A stretch of 64,000 nucleotides of DNA, taken from assembly GCA_031308135.1 (NCBI GenBank), contig JAHLJT010000631.1, positions 159,688,921 to 159,752,920 of the forward strand, written 5' to 3'. A model generated the notes under the pieces. The model worked only from the letters and a program-made list of their open reading frames with translations, did no database searches and had not been told where the DNA came from. Positions 52,822 through 64,000 of this stretch are shown piece after piece. Position 1 is the first letter of the stretch. Each line of letters opens with the position of its first letter. A program made the translations under genes and the position numbers. This DNA comes from Acheta domesticus (lineage: Eukaryota; Arthropoda; Insecta; Orthoptera; Gryllidae).

Positions 52822-53564
52822 AGAAATCGTGGAGAGACAAACCACTCCACGAACAATACCTAAAAAGAATGGCCCATGTGCAGATCAATAAAGATCAATC
52901 ATTTATGTGGCTTAAAAGGGGATAATGAAGCCAGAATCGGAAGCACAGAACACGACATTATGATAAAGCGGCTCTCAAAATTTCCCAAGATGATAAATGC
53001 CGCATTTGTCAGGAACACGTAGAAACCATCGATCATATTGTCGCAGCTTGTCCATTCCTAGCAAAGACAGAATACTTGAAAAGACACGACAGAGTGTGTA
53101 GCTACCTCCACTGGCAGATCTGTACCGCCCTCGAAGTTCCCAACACATGCCCCAAGTGGTACGAACACTCACCGAAATCAGTGACGTCTGTTGGATTGTG
53201 TACGATATTGTACGACCAACAAATTCAAACTGATCGCACGATAGCAGCAAACAAACCGGATATAGTCATCCCGGATTTGGAGAACAAATCTTGTTTACTT
53301 GTCGATGTTGCTGTACCTTGCGATCAAAACGTCGTCACCAAGGAGTCAGAGAAACGTCTTAAATACAAGAGTTTGGAAATCGAGATCAGCCGAATGTGGG
53401 GTGTAAAAGCACAGGTCGTGCCAATAGTTATCGGATCTCTGGGATTTGTTACGCAACATTTGAGTAAGAACTTGTCTAAACTCCCAGGTAATTCAAAGGA
53501 CTGGGAAGTGCAAGAAATGGCTTTATTTGGAACAGCCCACTTTTGTATTATAGAAGTATTGTAG
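52815..53564 (+). pseudogene. Dong/R4-type element, CCHC and endonuclease
   Basis: From 52815 a frame encodes KSWRDKPLHEQYLKRM, hits stops near 52922-52927, then carries the zinc-knuckle-like CRICQEHVETIDHIVAAC and the restriction-like endonuclease core KPDIVIPDLENK...LLVDVAVPCDQN. The C-terminus is shared with the truncated copy at 25366. This endonuclease class nicks target DNA in R2- and R4-type elements. Confidence 0.85.
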
Positions 53565-53666
53565 AGGCACCGACAGTCCCTAGATCTACTCCTTAGGTAG
53601 CTGGTTGCAACCTGGAGTAGATTTTATATTCCGCCGACTCCTAACATCTTTAGTCGTGATGTAGTG

Positions 53667-53667
<1 letters not shown>

Positions 53668-53730
<63 letters not shown>
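53668..53730. repeat. TAA microsatellite, 3' flank of Dong element
   Basis: About 21 uninterrupted TAA units directly following the conserved 3' UTR. Confidence 0.95.
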
Positions 53731-53731
<1 letters not shown>

Positions 53732-54110
53732 CCGATCCGGATAGCCGAGATCGCAAAAGCAGAATGCCGTGGCAGTCTCGGGCCAAAATATCGCGGGTTC
53801 GACTCCCTTCTCGGGGATGGTTGTGTTGTGTTTGTCTATTTCGTCATTCATCATCATCGTCATAATTTCACCCCATTCCCCAGGGCTAACAAATCTGTAG
53901 TATAAAATGGAATCAGCGTTAAAGTGCTGATTCCCCCCTACTGAACAGTACCGCGCACTTATACCGATAATCATGTCTGAGCCCCGGTGGGATGCTCGTA
54001 TTGCATGGCTCCACTATGGTCGATTCGCGAAGAGAAGAAATGACTACTGGCTCACGCTAATACATCATTTCTCTCATCATTTCGCCGTAATGTTTCCGAG
54101 TAATCACCAA
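53731..54110 (+). mobile_element. tRNA-derived SINE (family 3)
   Basis: Starts 'gccgatccggatagccgagatcgc' (A-box-like) with the B-box 'gcgggttcgactcccttc' about 50 bases on, then a body with 'catcatcatcgtcat' and 'gctgattcccccctactgaacagtac'. It begins exactly at the end of the TAA array. Confidence 0.7.
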
Positions 54111-56100
54111 AATTAAGTTATGTATCTTACAAATTTGTAACAAAGCCCATTATGAACAAATTGATTGATAATTCATGATCGCGGAGGCACAAGCGTGTAA
54201 TTACTAAGAAACATATAATGCGCATATAACGATGATTTAACGACATGTATTTGACTTTTTTATCAAATCCAATCGCGTTTACATGACCACAAATATTTGT
54301 TTAGCTCTGTGACTATGTTATTGATATTGTTTTGACATTATTCTTTACTACATAGGATTTAATAATAAATCATTTAATCTACTTCAAACACAGATTACTG
54401 GATGTGCACTGACCCTACGCTTCTCCAGCAGTAAACCCGGTATCCTTGTTGAGTTAGATCGACGGCAGAGGAAGCGCTCTAGCGAGATCGACTCTAGTCC
54501 AGTGAGTGGCGAGTGACACGCGAGGCTATGCAAAGGGTCAATGCGGACAGTGAAGAGCATCGGAAAAGCCCTCAATTTTCGTGCACTTCAGTACATAATT
54601 TGGCGTGAAAAATAATACGTATAAATATGAAAAAAATGATATATATTTAATTGAAGAATGGGGAAAATAGTTTTATTAATAAATTATCACGAAAAATAAC
54701 ATAAAGAAATAGGAACATTGTTAACCAGAAGAGATTAGTCATTTATTGATGGATTAGCAATAACATAGTGATTAAAAACACGAGAAGGACTACGGGACAA
54801 GAATAGAAACAAGAGGCTTTGGAAAGAAGAACGGAGATAGAACATTTTTGGAAATTTTACAACACTTCGTGTCAGGATCTTGTAGCGATCGGATGTCGGA
54901 CTGTGTGCTTGGAAGTTATAGTTTCTCGAGATTGGCGCGTGATAGGATCATGATGTACGAACAGTAATCGTCATCTTTAAGATTTTGTTTTGAGATTGGA
55001 ACTCGGTGCAAGAACTACATAGTTAAAGTTCAGGAGTATCGTGATCGTAGGGAGTTTTCTTAGAATAATTAATTAACCGAGTGTGGATTGAAGCGGACAC
55101 CGGAATCCAGGAGAAAATAGGGTGCTGTGAAGCTGAACTGATATTCAACTGCCAAGTGTACTGACGCCGAAAGGACAAGGAAGTATTTCCGCGAAGCCCG
55201 AATTCGAGAAAGACATGAAACAGTTAAATTTTGATGTTGAAGCCCTAAGAGTAATTAAAAATTTGGTTAAAGCAATAATTAAAATTTAAAATTGTAATAA
55301 TTGGTAGATGGCCATCAATAGGTAAAATTAATTGTCAAGTAAATAATATGATAATGCATGCAAGAGATTGATGAAAAATTTCTAAGAATAAAAAAGAGAC
55401 GTACGACACTTCATGTCGTTACGTGCATATATAAATTCTCGTTTCATTCAATAGAAATTAGGTATTTCAAAATTATTCCCTTTGTATTATTGGTAACCAA
55501 AGCGTAAGTATCCATCGACCGAGTCTTCGGTCGAGCGGTATTTTCAGCCCACGACAAATGCAGAGAGTAAGTATTCTTATTTTTCAGGAGCATCCAGTGG
55601 ACGTGGTGTTGAGCTAGCCACCCACATGTACCACGTTCACATTTCTAATTAAGATTACATAAATTGATAAGATATTACTTAGAAAGTATCGTAGATGACG
55701 GGGGTATTACAAAAGTCTTGCCCCAATTCATGCATTTGAGCAGTCGTGTTCTTTGGTGCAGAAGCAACTTACAATTACTAACGCTCTTTCACTTTTCTTT
55801 CTGAAATTTTCCTTAACTCTACACATTCTTACGTGATCCATTCCACTTTGCATATTCAAGGAAGGACTTTACCAATCCTCACAGTTGTCATGCAGAGTTT
55901 TCAATTGCAACGACTCGGGTCTTCTAACACGCATTTCGTTCATCTGCACTCTTTTTCTTTTCTTCCTTCTCTCTCACTTTATGTCCCTTTCGTAATCTTT
56001 TGCCGCCCACATCCGTTCAGCTCATATCTCTCCTACGTTAGCAAAGCAATCCTGTGACCTGCGCCACTACTCACTCCTTTTCATTGCCCCTCGGCCTTTG
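54111..56100. other. AT-rich region, unresolved
   Basis: No supported gene. 54.37-55.57 kb has features reminiscent of an LTR retroelement leader (a TATA-like 'atatataaattctcg' and an 'attggtaaccaaagcg' end), but I find no paired repeat, primer site or protein, so I leave it unnamed. Confidence 0.35.
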
Positions 56101-56109
56101 TGCAGCTAA

Positions 56110-56330
56110 TCGTTAGCGCATGGCGCTCCTTGTCCAAGCCCCCCCTCCCCCCCCCGAGCAGAGAGCGCCACGAGCGCCGAGCGGCCCTCTGCCGACGCGC
56201 AGCGGGCTTTGCAAATCCTGCTTTATGTGGACGATGTATACTTAATGTACTCGGCTGGCGCGGCGCGGCGCGGCGCGGCGGGCTGCCCGCCTTGTGTGTC
56301 CTCGCCACCTCTGCTTCGCTCTCCAGGGGA
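56110..56330. promoter_or_regulatory. Small CpG island with GGCGC array
   Basis: GC-rich stretch with homopolymer C runs and a pure GGCGC pentamer array near 56258-56281. Overlapping frames on both strands are low-complexity. It could be a promoter or a GC-rich repeat; nothing decides. Confidence 0.3.
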
Positions 56331-58200
56331 TTCCGTCTACTCTACAAATCGTTGCTGATTTCCATGCAAATCTCATTCACGAGGACGCATTACATTGTTT
56401 TGACTAGAGTACTTTCTGCGTAATGTCGTCTCCCGGTGTGTGCTTGAAACACGTGGATTTGCAAAGGAGCGCATTCGCAATGCTCTTACGATCCAGTGTT
56501 GATTTGCTGTCGTCTTAGCTTGAATGTTTTCAGTCTAAGACCAAGAAAACATTGTAAAAATGAAAGTTAATTACGAAGTCTGAAACAGAGACTATATTTT
56601 TTGTATTGGTAAGGCATAATTCAATGTTTCTTTACTTTGAAAATTTCTTAAAATAATTTCATCTACACTGAATTAGTAAATGTTGTTTTCATGTTACTCG
56701 TATTTGATTTTTGATATTTCTTTACTGTCATACAAGATCATAGTTGCAGCAAACACTTTCGTCGGCCAAATATCCGAAAGTGGGTTCATTTACCTAAATA
56801 TATGGATTTTACTTAATATACTAGACACATAAACCTTCTTTTACTTACCTTCTTTTTGAATTTCTAAAAGTTGTAATCTTATGACGATATAATACATATA
56901 TTACATTTTATCACGGGGGATTTATTACTGACGTTCTCTTTCTTCTAAAAGTTATTTATGAGAGATTTCATGTGCCTCTTATGTTAAAGAAGTATATTTC
57001 AAAGCAGCAGGAAATATATTTAAAAATTACAATAATATGAAATAATTGTATACAATCTCTTCAAAATTTATGTAAATCTATTAAGTAATTCATTGATAAT
57101 GAACTACATATGCATTACATAATTACATATATATGAATTACATAATTAAAGATATAATGTAACGTACTTATTCAAAATTAATTCAACATTTCTATCTCCT
57201 TCCGCCTTGTTAATGAAAGACGTTTGGGGTCATCATACCGAAAAGAAATAATTCCTTCTTATAGCCTCACTACATATAAATATACATTGTTTTCCAATTT
57301 AAAGTAGGTGCTTTAACCACAAAAATACACAGAAACTTACTTTCCGAAATACGACTGCGTTGAGAGGACTTCTATGTTTGCGACCTGCCTCTTCGCGGAG
57401 TGAAAACTTTTTTCCTTCGCCCAGTCCTCCACAACGTTACTACGAGTCCCGTTGCTGTTTCGCATTTTACGGTTTTTAATGTACACAGTAGCTCATGTGC
57501 GAATGCTTGAATACTACTTTTGAACGTTTTAGGGGGGATAGTAAAATGCTTATCAGTATAGTTTGTTTCTTTAGCATAATTAACTGATAGCACGGATAAT
57601 GCTTTTGAGCACTTCTTTGGGTGGAAGATTACAAAACAAATACTGAATAAATGTTAGCGCCAAAGGTTATAATTCTTTTTCAATTCTTGTTTTATCACAC
57701 TTGGCAGAAGTATTCTGAAAGCATGACATGTTTCAAAAATATTCATCCGGACAGTATACTAGACAGCGTACTATCTTCCCGTGGTGCGGTCCCAGATTTA
57801 ATTTCTGGTCGATGAAAAAATATATATAGTTTTGCTTCCTTAAATTCTTCTCAGGTTTTGGTGAAGGGAATACGTCATGCTTTCCACATGTCTCTCTTAC
57901 CCCCCCCTTCCAAGCTTAGGGCTTGAAGGAGGACCAGGCCCAGGCATAGGGGACATCGTTAGCTGGCTGGCGAACTCCGACAATTATCCAAAGTACCTAA
58001 TACCTATTACATAAATATTCATAAGAAGATAAAGATAATGATAAAAATAATGAAGATCATTATGACGAAGAAGATTTCATTAATGCAAATGTACGAAGCT
58101 TCAGTGGCTGTTTAGATTAAATGATAATTGCTAATAAATCAGTGCATTATTTGCAACATAGCATATTCTTGTAATATATTTGAGATTTATAGTTAAAGAG
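56331..58200. other. AT-rich, no feature seen
   Basis: No convincing frame, repeat end or RNA gene. The minus-strand frame 57593-57372 has no recognisable motif. Confidence 0.5.
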
Positions 58201-58202
58201 AA

Positions 58203-58640
58203 GATTCGGCTGAGATGTCTCAGGGCTTCAAGTGGTGTCACCGCAGGACTTCTGACAGGGAGGTCCTGCAGGGAGGTCCTGCAGTTCGAGTCCTGACGGT
58301 GGAAGGAATTCAGCCGCTGAAGAATAATTTCTGCTGCTCTGATGGGCAGAGTTTCGTAGTTTCTCCTAGCAACCAGGCGAATACCCGAGTGCTACCCGAA
58401 CAAATGGGCCATGAACAGCGCGTGATGTTTCTTTACTCTTCCATGTCTTATCCTGACCACTTACAATTTATACTTACATGCACTTAACTACCACACATAC
58501 TGGAAGACCAGTCCCGAGCTTAGAGCACATTTATATCTTGTCAGTTCCCCACTGGTGAGTGGTAATGCAAGCCGACGTGTAGGTCAGCGCTGGATCTCAC
58601 CAGCCAGCGGGGGGGGACGCACCATCACTTACGGTGTTAA
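58203..58640 (+). mobile_element. tRNA-derived SINE (family 1, copy at 58 kb)
   Basis: Plus orientation. Head 'gattcggctgagatgtctcagggcttc', B-box 'gcagttcgagtcctgacggtgg', then the body blocks 'ctgctctgatgggcagagtttcgtagtttctcctagcaaccaggcgaatac' and 'caaatgggccatgaacagcgcg', which match the reversed 46-kb copy. The segment 'ggtcagcgctggatctcacca' near the end matches its 'ggtcggcgccggatctcgcca'. A direct duplication 'gggaggtcctgca' near 58258-58285 is specific to this copy. Confidence 0.75.
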
Positions 58641-58765
58641 AAACATGCACAACGTTTCTGGAACTAAGGATTATCGCTTGACGCGCCCGGAAACACGAAA
58701 TTATCGTTCATTGAAAGACATGTCACAACGTACTCATTGTCGTTCACCGTCCAATTTCTGTTTCT

Positions 58766-59770
58766 TTAACCCTTGAATGCATGACTATTTTTACTTTCAT
58801 GAATGCATGACATGGATCAATTTGACCCGGTCCGTCATACCTTGTATATTTTTAATTGAAAATCATTATGAAATGAAATAGGAATAATAAATACACTATA
58901 GTGTTATTCAATTAGAAACAATGTTTGTTGATTGAGTTTAGGATTCACATATATTGTTCCTATGATGTCAAATTTTACTTTCATGAAAGTGGACATAAGT
59001 GAGTATTGAATGATCTGAACGTACATAACTTTTACAATCAAAACAAACCGTTGAACATTTTCTGTCTTTCTTTGTGGGACATTTACTGCATCCTTTTTCT
59101 CTTATTGTTGACCAATGTACTAGGTTAACTGTTGTTTTTTTCTATCCCACATAGTGATATGGAACTTGGTATATTCTTCTGAAGAATTTTGATAGTGCTC
59201 CTTTGCAGAATACATGTAAGGATATATTCTTTTGCCAAATCCATTAGAAATAAAAGTCTTTTGTGCTTTACTGATAGTCTAAAAGTGGGATTCATTTGGA
59301 TGAAAATTACGTATGCATTTACAGCAGCGACATCTAGCATATTCATGAAGGAGGCAAAAATTCCGTATCCTTGTTTGGTGCTTGACTCTGCAAGTGCGCA
59401 CTAATTTGTCAAGTGTATCGACGCCACTTTCGGTAGCATTGTTGAAATTAACAATTTCAGGCTTTTTCTTCCGACTTTAATTACAATATTTTATATATAA
59501 TTATAATAATTATAAATAACGAAATACGATGTAATCGTATATGGGTCATACACACCCATCTCATGCATTCTGAGGAGAGCAAAATAAAACAACTTATGGA
59601 CACCGATCAAATAAGTAGAACATCGTAAAACGACCTTCTACGGATTTTGGATGACGAAAAAAAAAGATATCTTAAACGGACATGACCGTTGGAAAAAACA
59701 TTCCATCCAAAATATCAGTGTAAAATCTGATTTGGGTCAGATTGACCCATGTCATGCATTCAAGGGTTAA
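58766..59770 (-). mobile_element. piggyBac-like relic 2 with TTAA target
   Basis: TTAA at 58766-58769 and 59767-59770. The 16-base ends CCCTTGAATGCATGAC and GTCATGCATTCAAGGG are perfect inverted repeats. The subterminal GACATGGATCAATTTGACCC and GGGTCAGATTGACCCATGTC are inverted too. The body is 997 bases, so most of the transposase is deleted, but its C-terminal part is visible on the minus strand. Confidence 0.88.
58968..59346 (-). pseudogene. piggyBac transposase C-terminal remnant
   Basis: Minus strand. NMLDVAAVNAYVIFIQMNP followed by KHKRLLFLMDLAKEYI is the end of the piggyBac DDE transposase region (pattern MLDxAxxNAYxIY..., RxFLxxLAxEL). In another frame, ending at 58968, CSKCPTKKDRKCSTVCFDC matches the cysteine-rich domain of the family. 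A frameshift separates the two. No start and no catalytic residues remain. Confidence 0.8.
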
Positions 59771-60930
59771 TTTACTTTAGTTCCAATAATAACAACAAAA
59801 TAAAAAAAACTATTGTATCTAGCTGCTGTATTAAACTTTTGGTAAGCAATTTGAGAGCAATAGAAAAATAATTTCGCTAATATGATGCCAATTTGGAGAG
59901 TAACCTGTTCAGAAGACATCTTCACAGACTCAATAATCTTGCTAAGACAACGTTATAGATGAAAAGGAATAAATTACGTCTAGTGTAACCCAAAACAAGT
60001 CCCTTTCTCATTTATGCAACTTTAAAGAAAAGAGTGCTCAGCATTATGAGTAACAAAAAATGCAGATGTTTTGTTTACATGGGGAACGTAATCACTCTCC
60101 ACTCTGTACCATACGCGCAAACAATTCCATTGATGTCGCTGAGCAGGCCACCTGTTGCCACCAGGGCTATCAGGCTTCCATCGACAGCGGCTTCCCCGCT
60201 CAGGGCCTGGGGCTCAGGTGTCCTTTGATCGCCCTTTTTCCTGACGACCTCAGCTTCTGTTATCTGATCCGCGAGGAAGGTTCGCTCTTTTACGGAACTT
60301 CAGGAAAATCCTACTCGTTCGCCCTGTTTCGCTGAAGGGACGTGAATTCATGAGATGATTATCGACAACTTTTAGTTCATCAGAAAAACATTGAGAGATT
60401 TTTCATGAAATTATAAAATTACTTTTCGTAATACGAGAACTATGTAATATATCGAACTAACTCATCAAGGGAGAGAAACGAAAAGGCACTTTTAAGCCGA
60501 TGTCCGTTAAGGATTCTCAGAGTTTGCCTTCAGTTAAAACAACAGAAATAATGTTCATTCATAATAACTGATGAATACTCCTTTTCCAAAAATTGTGGAA
60601 ATGCACGGCAAAACGAAACATTTTCTATTCTTGGTGTTTTGAAATTGTTAGTTAAAATATTGTAATGAATATTAATGTTCATAGTCCCAACTTTTAATTC
60701 TACCGAAAAGTTGACTGAATATATTGCTATCCCTGTTCTCCCACCTAAACAGACAATACCGCCAAACTACTAAACTGATTGTTTATGATTCTACGAACAG
60801 TGTTTTGTTTAGGCCATGTCCCATCCATCTGACATCACAGTAGGTTTTACGTGCTTCGGTGGAAATTACATATTTAAGAAAATAATGCATTCGTTTCCGC
60901 ACTAACTTTGAGCTAGAGTAGATGAAGTAT
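59771..60930. other. AT-rich with one GC-richer open patch
   Basis: At 60100-60335 both strands are open and codon-like. On the minus strand (60311-60080) a frame reads ADQITEAEVVRKK and later SLIALVATGGLLSDINGIVC, ending at a TAA. I do not recognise it. It could be an isolated exon or an old repeat. The rest shows nothing. Confidence 0.3.
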
Positions 60931-60933
60931 TTT

Positions 60934-62800
60934 TACTTTCTCGTATAAATACGTATACGCCGAGTAATATCGATTTCGATATTTCAACGGAAATAAACGT
61001 TTTGGAAACCCCTGAAAACGAAATGTGTTTTTTTTAAACGTCCGTCCGTCTGACCGTCTGTCTTTCCATCTGTCTGTCCGTCTGTGTGCCCGTGTGTCCG
61101 TCTGTCCATTAGTCTGTGAACACCACTAGCGCCCAAACCACAAATACACTTTCTTCCAAAATGGATGTTCCCCGGTCGATCTGGCTCAACTCGAGGCGCG
61201 TAAAGTTTGAAAAACTTTCTTCAAAATTTGGGGGTATGAAGCCCATGAAGCCTCAGAGACATTTTCAAAATTTTCTCAAAATCGCCTCCAATTCTTTTCT
61301 GTACATTTCTTGTAAGAATAGGGTAAAGTACACTAATAAAAATGAGAGAAATCCGATTTCCACGGTTAACTCTGAATTTTCGATAATTGCGAAAGTTTGA
61401 ATTTATAACGGCAGCTTCCTACGACTACCAGATTGAAGATAGAGATTTTTCCTTCAAGTGCAATTTGTTCTCCACAGTGAGTTCTTTCATTTAGATCCTG
61501 TATATTTTTTGAAAATGTTAGTACATTCGGCGAAATATTGCGTGCAATATGTACATTTATAAAAAATTAGAAAAACAAGATTTTCTAAAATATTTGCACC
61601 AATATTTGCAAATTTTTCCTTAAACTTCTGGTAGGGATAGTACTAAATGTACTAGGGATAGTAATAAATTACACCAATGTAATTTGTTTGAAAGATCTCT
61701 CACACCGTTAAAATTCACATATCCAGCAATTTGTAAACAGTATTGAAAAGTTGAAAAGTTATTTTTCGAAAACACAAACGATTCCTGTGAAAAAGAGTTT
61801 CAAATTTCGCATTTACAGTACTGTTTATAAACCATTTTCTTAAAACGGCTCCAAAGGGTCCCCCCCGATAAGAAGGTAAAAAGTTCCCCTCAACCAAATT
61901 ACATATGAGTAGTTACACTATAATTTTAACATAAAAATAATATTTTTGAAAGGTTTCTTAGCCCCCATTCCACCACCCATACCCCTCTACAGCCAAAAAC
62001 GGGTTTTTTCAATTTCAATTTTTTTCGTCAACTTAACACTATTTTATCTGACTGAAAAAAATATGATAAATAAGAACACAATTTGTACTATCAGAAAAAT
62101 ATTTTTCAACATTTTTTTGGGCTCAAATTCAAACACAGTTTTTTTTAAATAACAAGAAATATTTTTTACTGTGTCTTAGAAGCCTGGAGCAAACTCAAAA
62201 AACATGCCAAAGGTTCCTCTTAAAACACAAATTGTTGTGCATTTTTTCAGATTTTTTCAATTGCAGGGCTGCTGTTAAAAAATAAAAACCATTTCCCGCC
62301 TTTAAAACACCTGGACTTCAAATATACTTTGAAAATGACTGCAACAGTTCTGTGCATTCTGTAGCACCACTAGTTACATATGTCTCATGCCGTTAATAGG
62401 CACATTTCCAGCATTTTGTAAACATTATTGCATTTGTGAATTAAAGTGTCTCAAATGACTTTAAAATAAGTTTTTCGAAAACCCAAAAATGTTCGGTGAA
62501 AAAGAACTTCAACTTACGCATATACGATAAGGCTTAAACGCCATTTTCTTAGAAACGGCTCCAAATTTTTCAATAAAAATTGCTACATAGGACGAGTTTT
62601 ACTCTTTTTTGATATTCTTAAGTAATATTTCGGTTCTATTAGGAAAAAGAAAAATTGAGAAAATTAAAAATATGTTCTTTGGATGGTGACAGCTGGCAGC
62701 TGGCATGAGAATGGGGCAAGACCGTAAACCGGTCCACATCTAGGAAATTAGAAAACTTGAGTACGAGAAAGTGTGATATGCATTAGCACCACTAGTTTAT
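60934..62800 (+). mobile_element. TIR-element family, copy lacking right end
   Basis: Starts 'tactttctcgtataaatacgtatacgccgagtaatatcgattt', like the left end at 43.96 kb, followed by a longer 'gtccgtctg' array (61038-61115) and 'gtgaacaccactagcgcccaaaccac...cttccaaaatggatgttccccggtcgat', all parallel to 44.1-44.3 kb. It follows the complete copy up to 'agcaccactagtt' and then diverges without the right inverted end. No coding frame. Confidence 0.7.
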
Positions 62801-64000
62801 TTATGGTCTCTAGAATCCATGTTATACCATTTTTTAGAAAAATGAAAAAAACAAAAAAAAAATGGAAATGTGTAGTTTCTGAAACTTTAATATATCACGA
62901 AAATGGTATTTAAAGTTTTGAATTGTTGAAATTTAGTGTACTGAGTTCTATCGTTAAAAGAAGTTAGCAGAAAAAAGAAAAATTGGTAATATTTCACGTA
63001 CAATTACACGAAAACTGTTATTTTTTCGAAATATTGTGCATTCCTTTATTTCAAGAACTGTCCTTAGACATAATATTTTATTAAGAAAAAATGCAGTTAG
63101 CTTTAAAGGCGAATGGCGTTATGGGCGAATATAATGTGTTGCAAACTGTTTTTGATGTCATAACTTGTAAACTATTTTCGTTTAAACTTATGTTGTTTTT
63201 TCCGTTTTAAATCTATTGAATAATTGTGTAGAGTGTAATTTCTTGTCCAGCAGTAGCACACTTGTAGGATTCTGTGTTGATGATTTCTCATAAACAGTCA
63301 AAAGCCGTCGCGTATAATTAGCATTTTTATAGAGAGATTATTGAAGAACGAGAATATAGGTCATATATGAGAACTTTGAGATTCGCTACATTTGCTCTAG
63401 AAACATACGGGTATACTGTTATTCGTATAACAGGCAACGCTGTAGGTGACAATTTATTAAACGTTTCAGAAAGAAGAGCACAGCAATTTTCTTACGTTTA
63501 GAAGCATGAATTGCATATTTACCTTTCGAATGTAATTACTATCTTGACGAACTTCCACTGCGAGGAAGCGGCTCGACCTTGGACCCTACCTCTGCGTCGC
63601 CTCCGCGGAGGGCACGGGAGCCGAGTGGGGGCGGGAGGGGGGAGTACCAGTTGACTGCATTTTACGCGCAGCCATCAAAAGCCCATTAATTTGGACACCG
63701 CAGGGACGCCGTAAACCGGTGTCTAGCCTTAATTTAATCTCGGCTACTTAGCCGCTAGTTATAAATCCTCCCTGCGGCGGAGAACGGGCAAAGGGGTTGT
63801 TGGGAGCCTTGAGGGTGGCTGGCGGTGGTTGGGGGTGGCTGGGGGAGGGCGCAGTGACGACGAGTTAGGGGAAGTGGTACTGGCTGAGAGGGTTCCGGAT
63901 TTGAGGGGACGCAGCCGTAGCTGCAAGATAGCAGAATCAGAGGTAATGGGAGAATTTCGTACAAAGTTGCAGCAGTTGCCGTTGGGAATAGAAAACAAAG
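62801..64000. other. AT-rich then GC-rich window end
   Basis: 62801-63540 is AT-rich; 'cagtagcacacttgtagg' near 63249 recalls 'cagtagcacacttacagg' near 5922, a short repeat. 63550-63910 is GC-rich with C- and G-homopolymers and overlapping low-complexity frames. No gene is supported. Confidence 0.4.

Larger units (their letters stand above)
48752..53667 (+). mobile_element. Dong/R4-type non-LTR retrotransposon
   Basis: Nearly full-length element of about 4.1 kb plus a 0.77-kb insertion. It has a 5' UTR, then a long frame with an N-terminal basic, Myb-like region, a reverse transcriptase (AWIDYQKAFDSV, GIFQGDSLSPLLF, FYMDDLKVFA), a CCHC motif (CRICQEHVETIDHIVAAC) and a restriction-like endonuclease (KPDIVIPDLENKSCLLVDVAVP, a PD...D pattern). 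There is no apurinic endonuclease. Dong of the silkworm belongs to the R4 clade and was found in TAA repeats; here TAA repeats bound both ends. The copy is dead: in-frame stop at 50015, insertion at 50131, frameshifts near 51730, 52140 and 52810, and stops near 52922. Confidence 0.9.

Noticed and set aside
53586..53974. Poly-Leu and poly-Tyr frames (minus strand)
   Set aside because: Translations of the TAA microsatellite.
54370..55570. Solo LTR
   Set aside because: Some LTR-like phrases but no second copy, target duplication or primer-binding site visible.

Overview
The window looks like nuclear DNA from an insect with a large, repeat-rich genome. The evidence is spliced exons with GT..AG borders, introns of 2.6 to 6.8 kb filled with retrotransposons, MITEs and SINEs, and a TRPA-family channel of the insect painless type. 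A polyneopteran (cockroach, stick insect or orthopteran type) is my guess from intron size and repeat load; nothing in the sequence names the species.

The one host gene I can fully support is on the minus strand. It is a painless-like TRPA cation channel with seven coding exons at 35714-35568, 32943-32685, 26328-26063, 19237-18926, 14878-14477, 8788-7610 and 3534-3205. All exon phases agree (introns 0,1,0,0,0,0), and together they encode 964 residues: an N-terminal half of ankyrin repeats (exons 1-5), a six-helix channel domain (exon 6) and a cytosolic C-terminal tail with a helical end (exon 7). A CpG island at 40.56-40.83 kb with a good minus-strand donor is the best candidate for its promoter or first exon. 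A degenerate copy of the last exon lies upstream at 43.07-43.32 kb, which suggests a decayed paralogue.

Almost everything else recognisable is mobile DNA. Non-LTR elements: an RTE-like LINE remnant (15.8-17.7 kb); a nearly complete Dong/R4-type element with a restriction-like endonuclease, sitting in a TAA microsatellite (48.75-53.67 kb) and itself split by a 759-bp insertion with a 13-bp target duplication; a 300-bp 3' fragment of the same family, also in TAA repeats (25.37-25.67 kb); and LINE tails at 19.8 and 34.8 kb. A Penelope-like remnant with a GIY-YIG-type sequence is at 36.9-37.4 kb. DNA transposons: two internally deleted piggyBac relics with TTAA targets (28.92-29.90 and 58.77-59.77 kb); a 1.59-kb non-coding element with about 64-bp inverted ends (43.96-45.55 kb) with relatives elsewhere; and several MITEs and foldback elements. 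At least three tRNA-derived SINE types are present (8.9, 46.2, 47.7, 48.4, 53.7 and 58.2 kb).

Layout: 0-2.1 kb AT-rich flank and CpG island; 2.1-3.2 kb 3' flank of the channel gene; 3.2-35.7 kb the channel gene with TE-filled introns; 35.7-48.7 kb upstream region with the candidate promoter, pseudo-exon, TIR element and SINEs; 48.7-54.1 kb Dong element plus SINE; 54.1-64 kb mostly unannotated AT-rich DNA with a SINE, a piggyBac relic and a TIR-element copy. The most unusual observation is that the 3' splice site of exon 5 lies within the terminal repeat of a foldback MITE.
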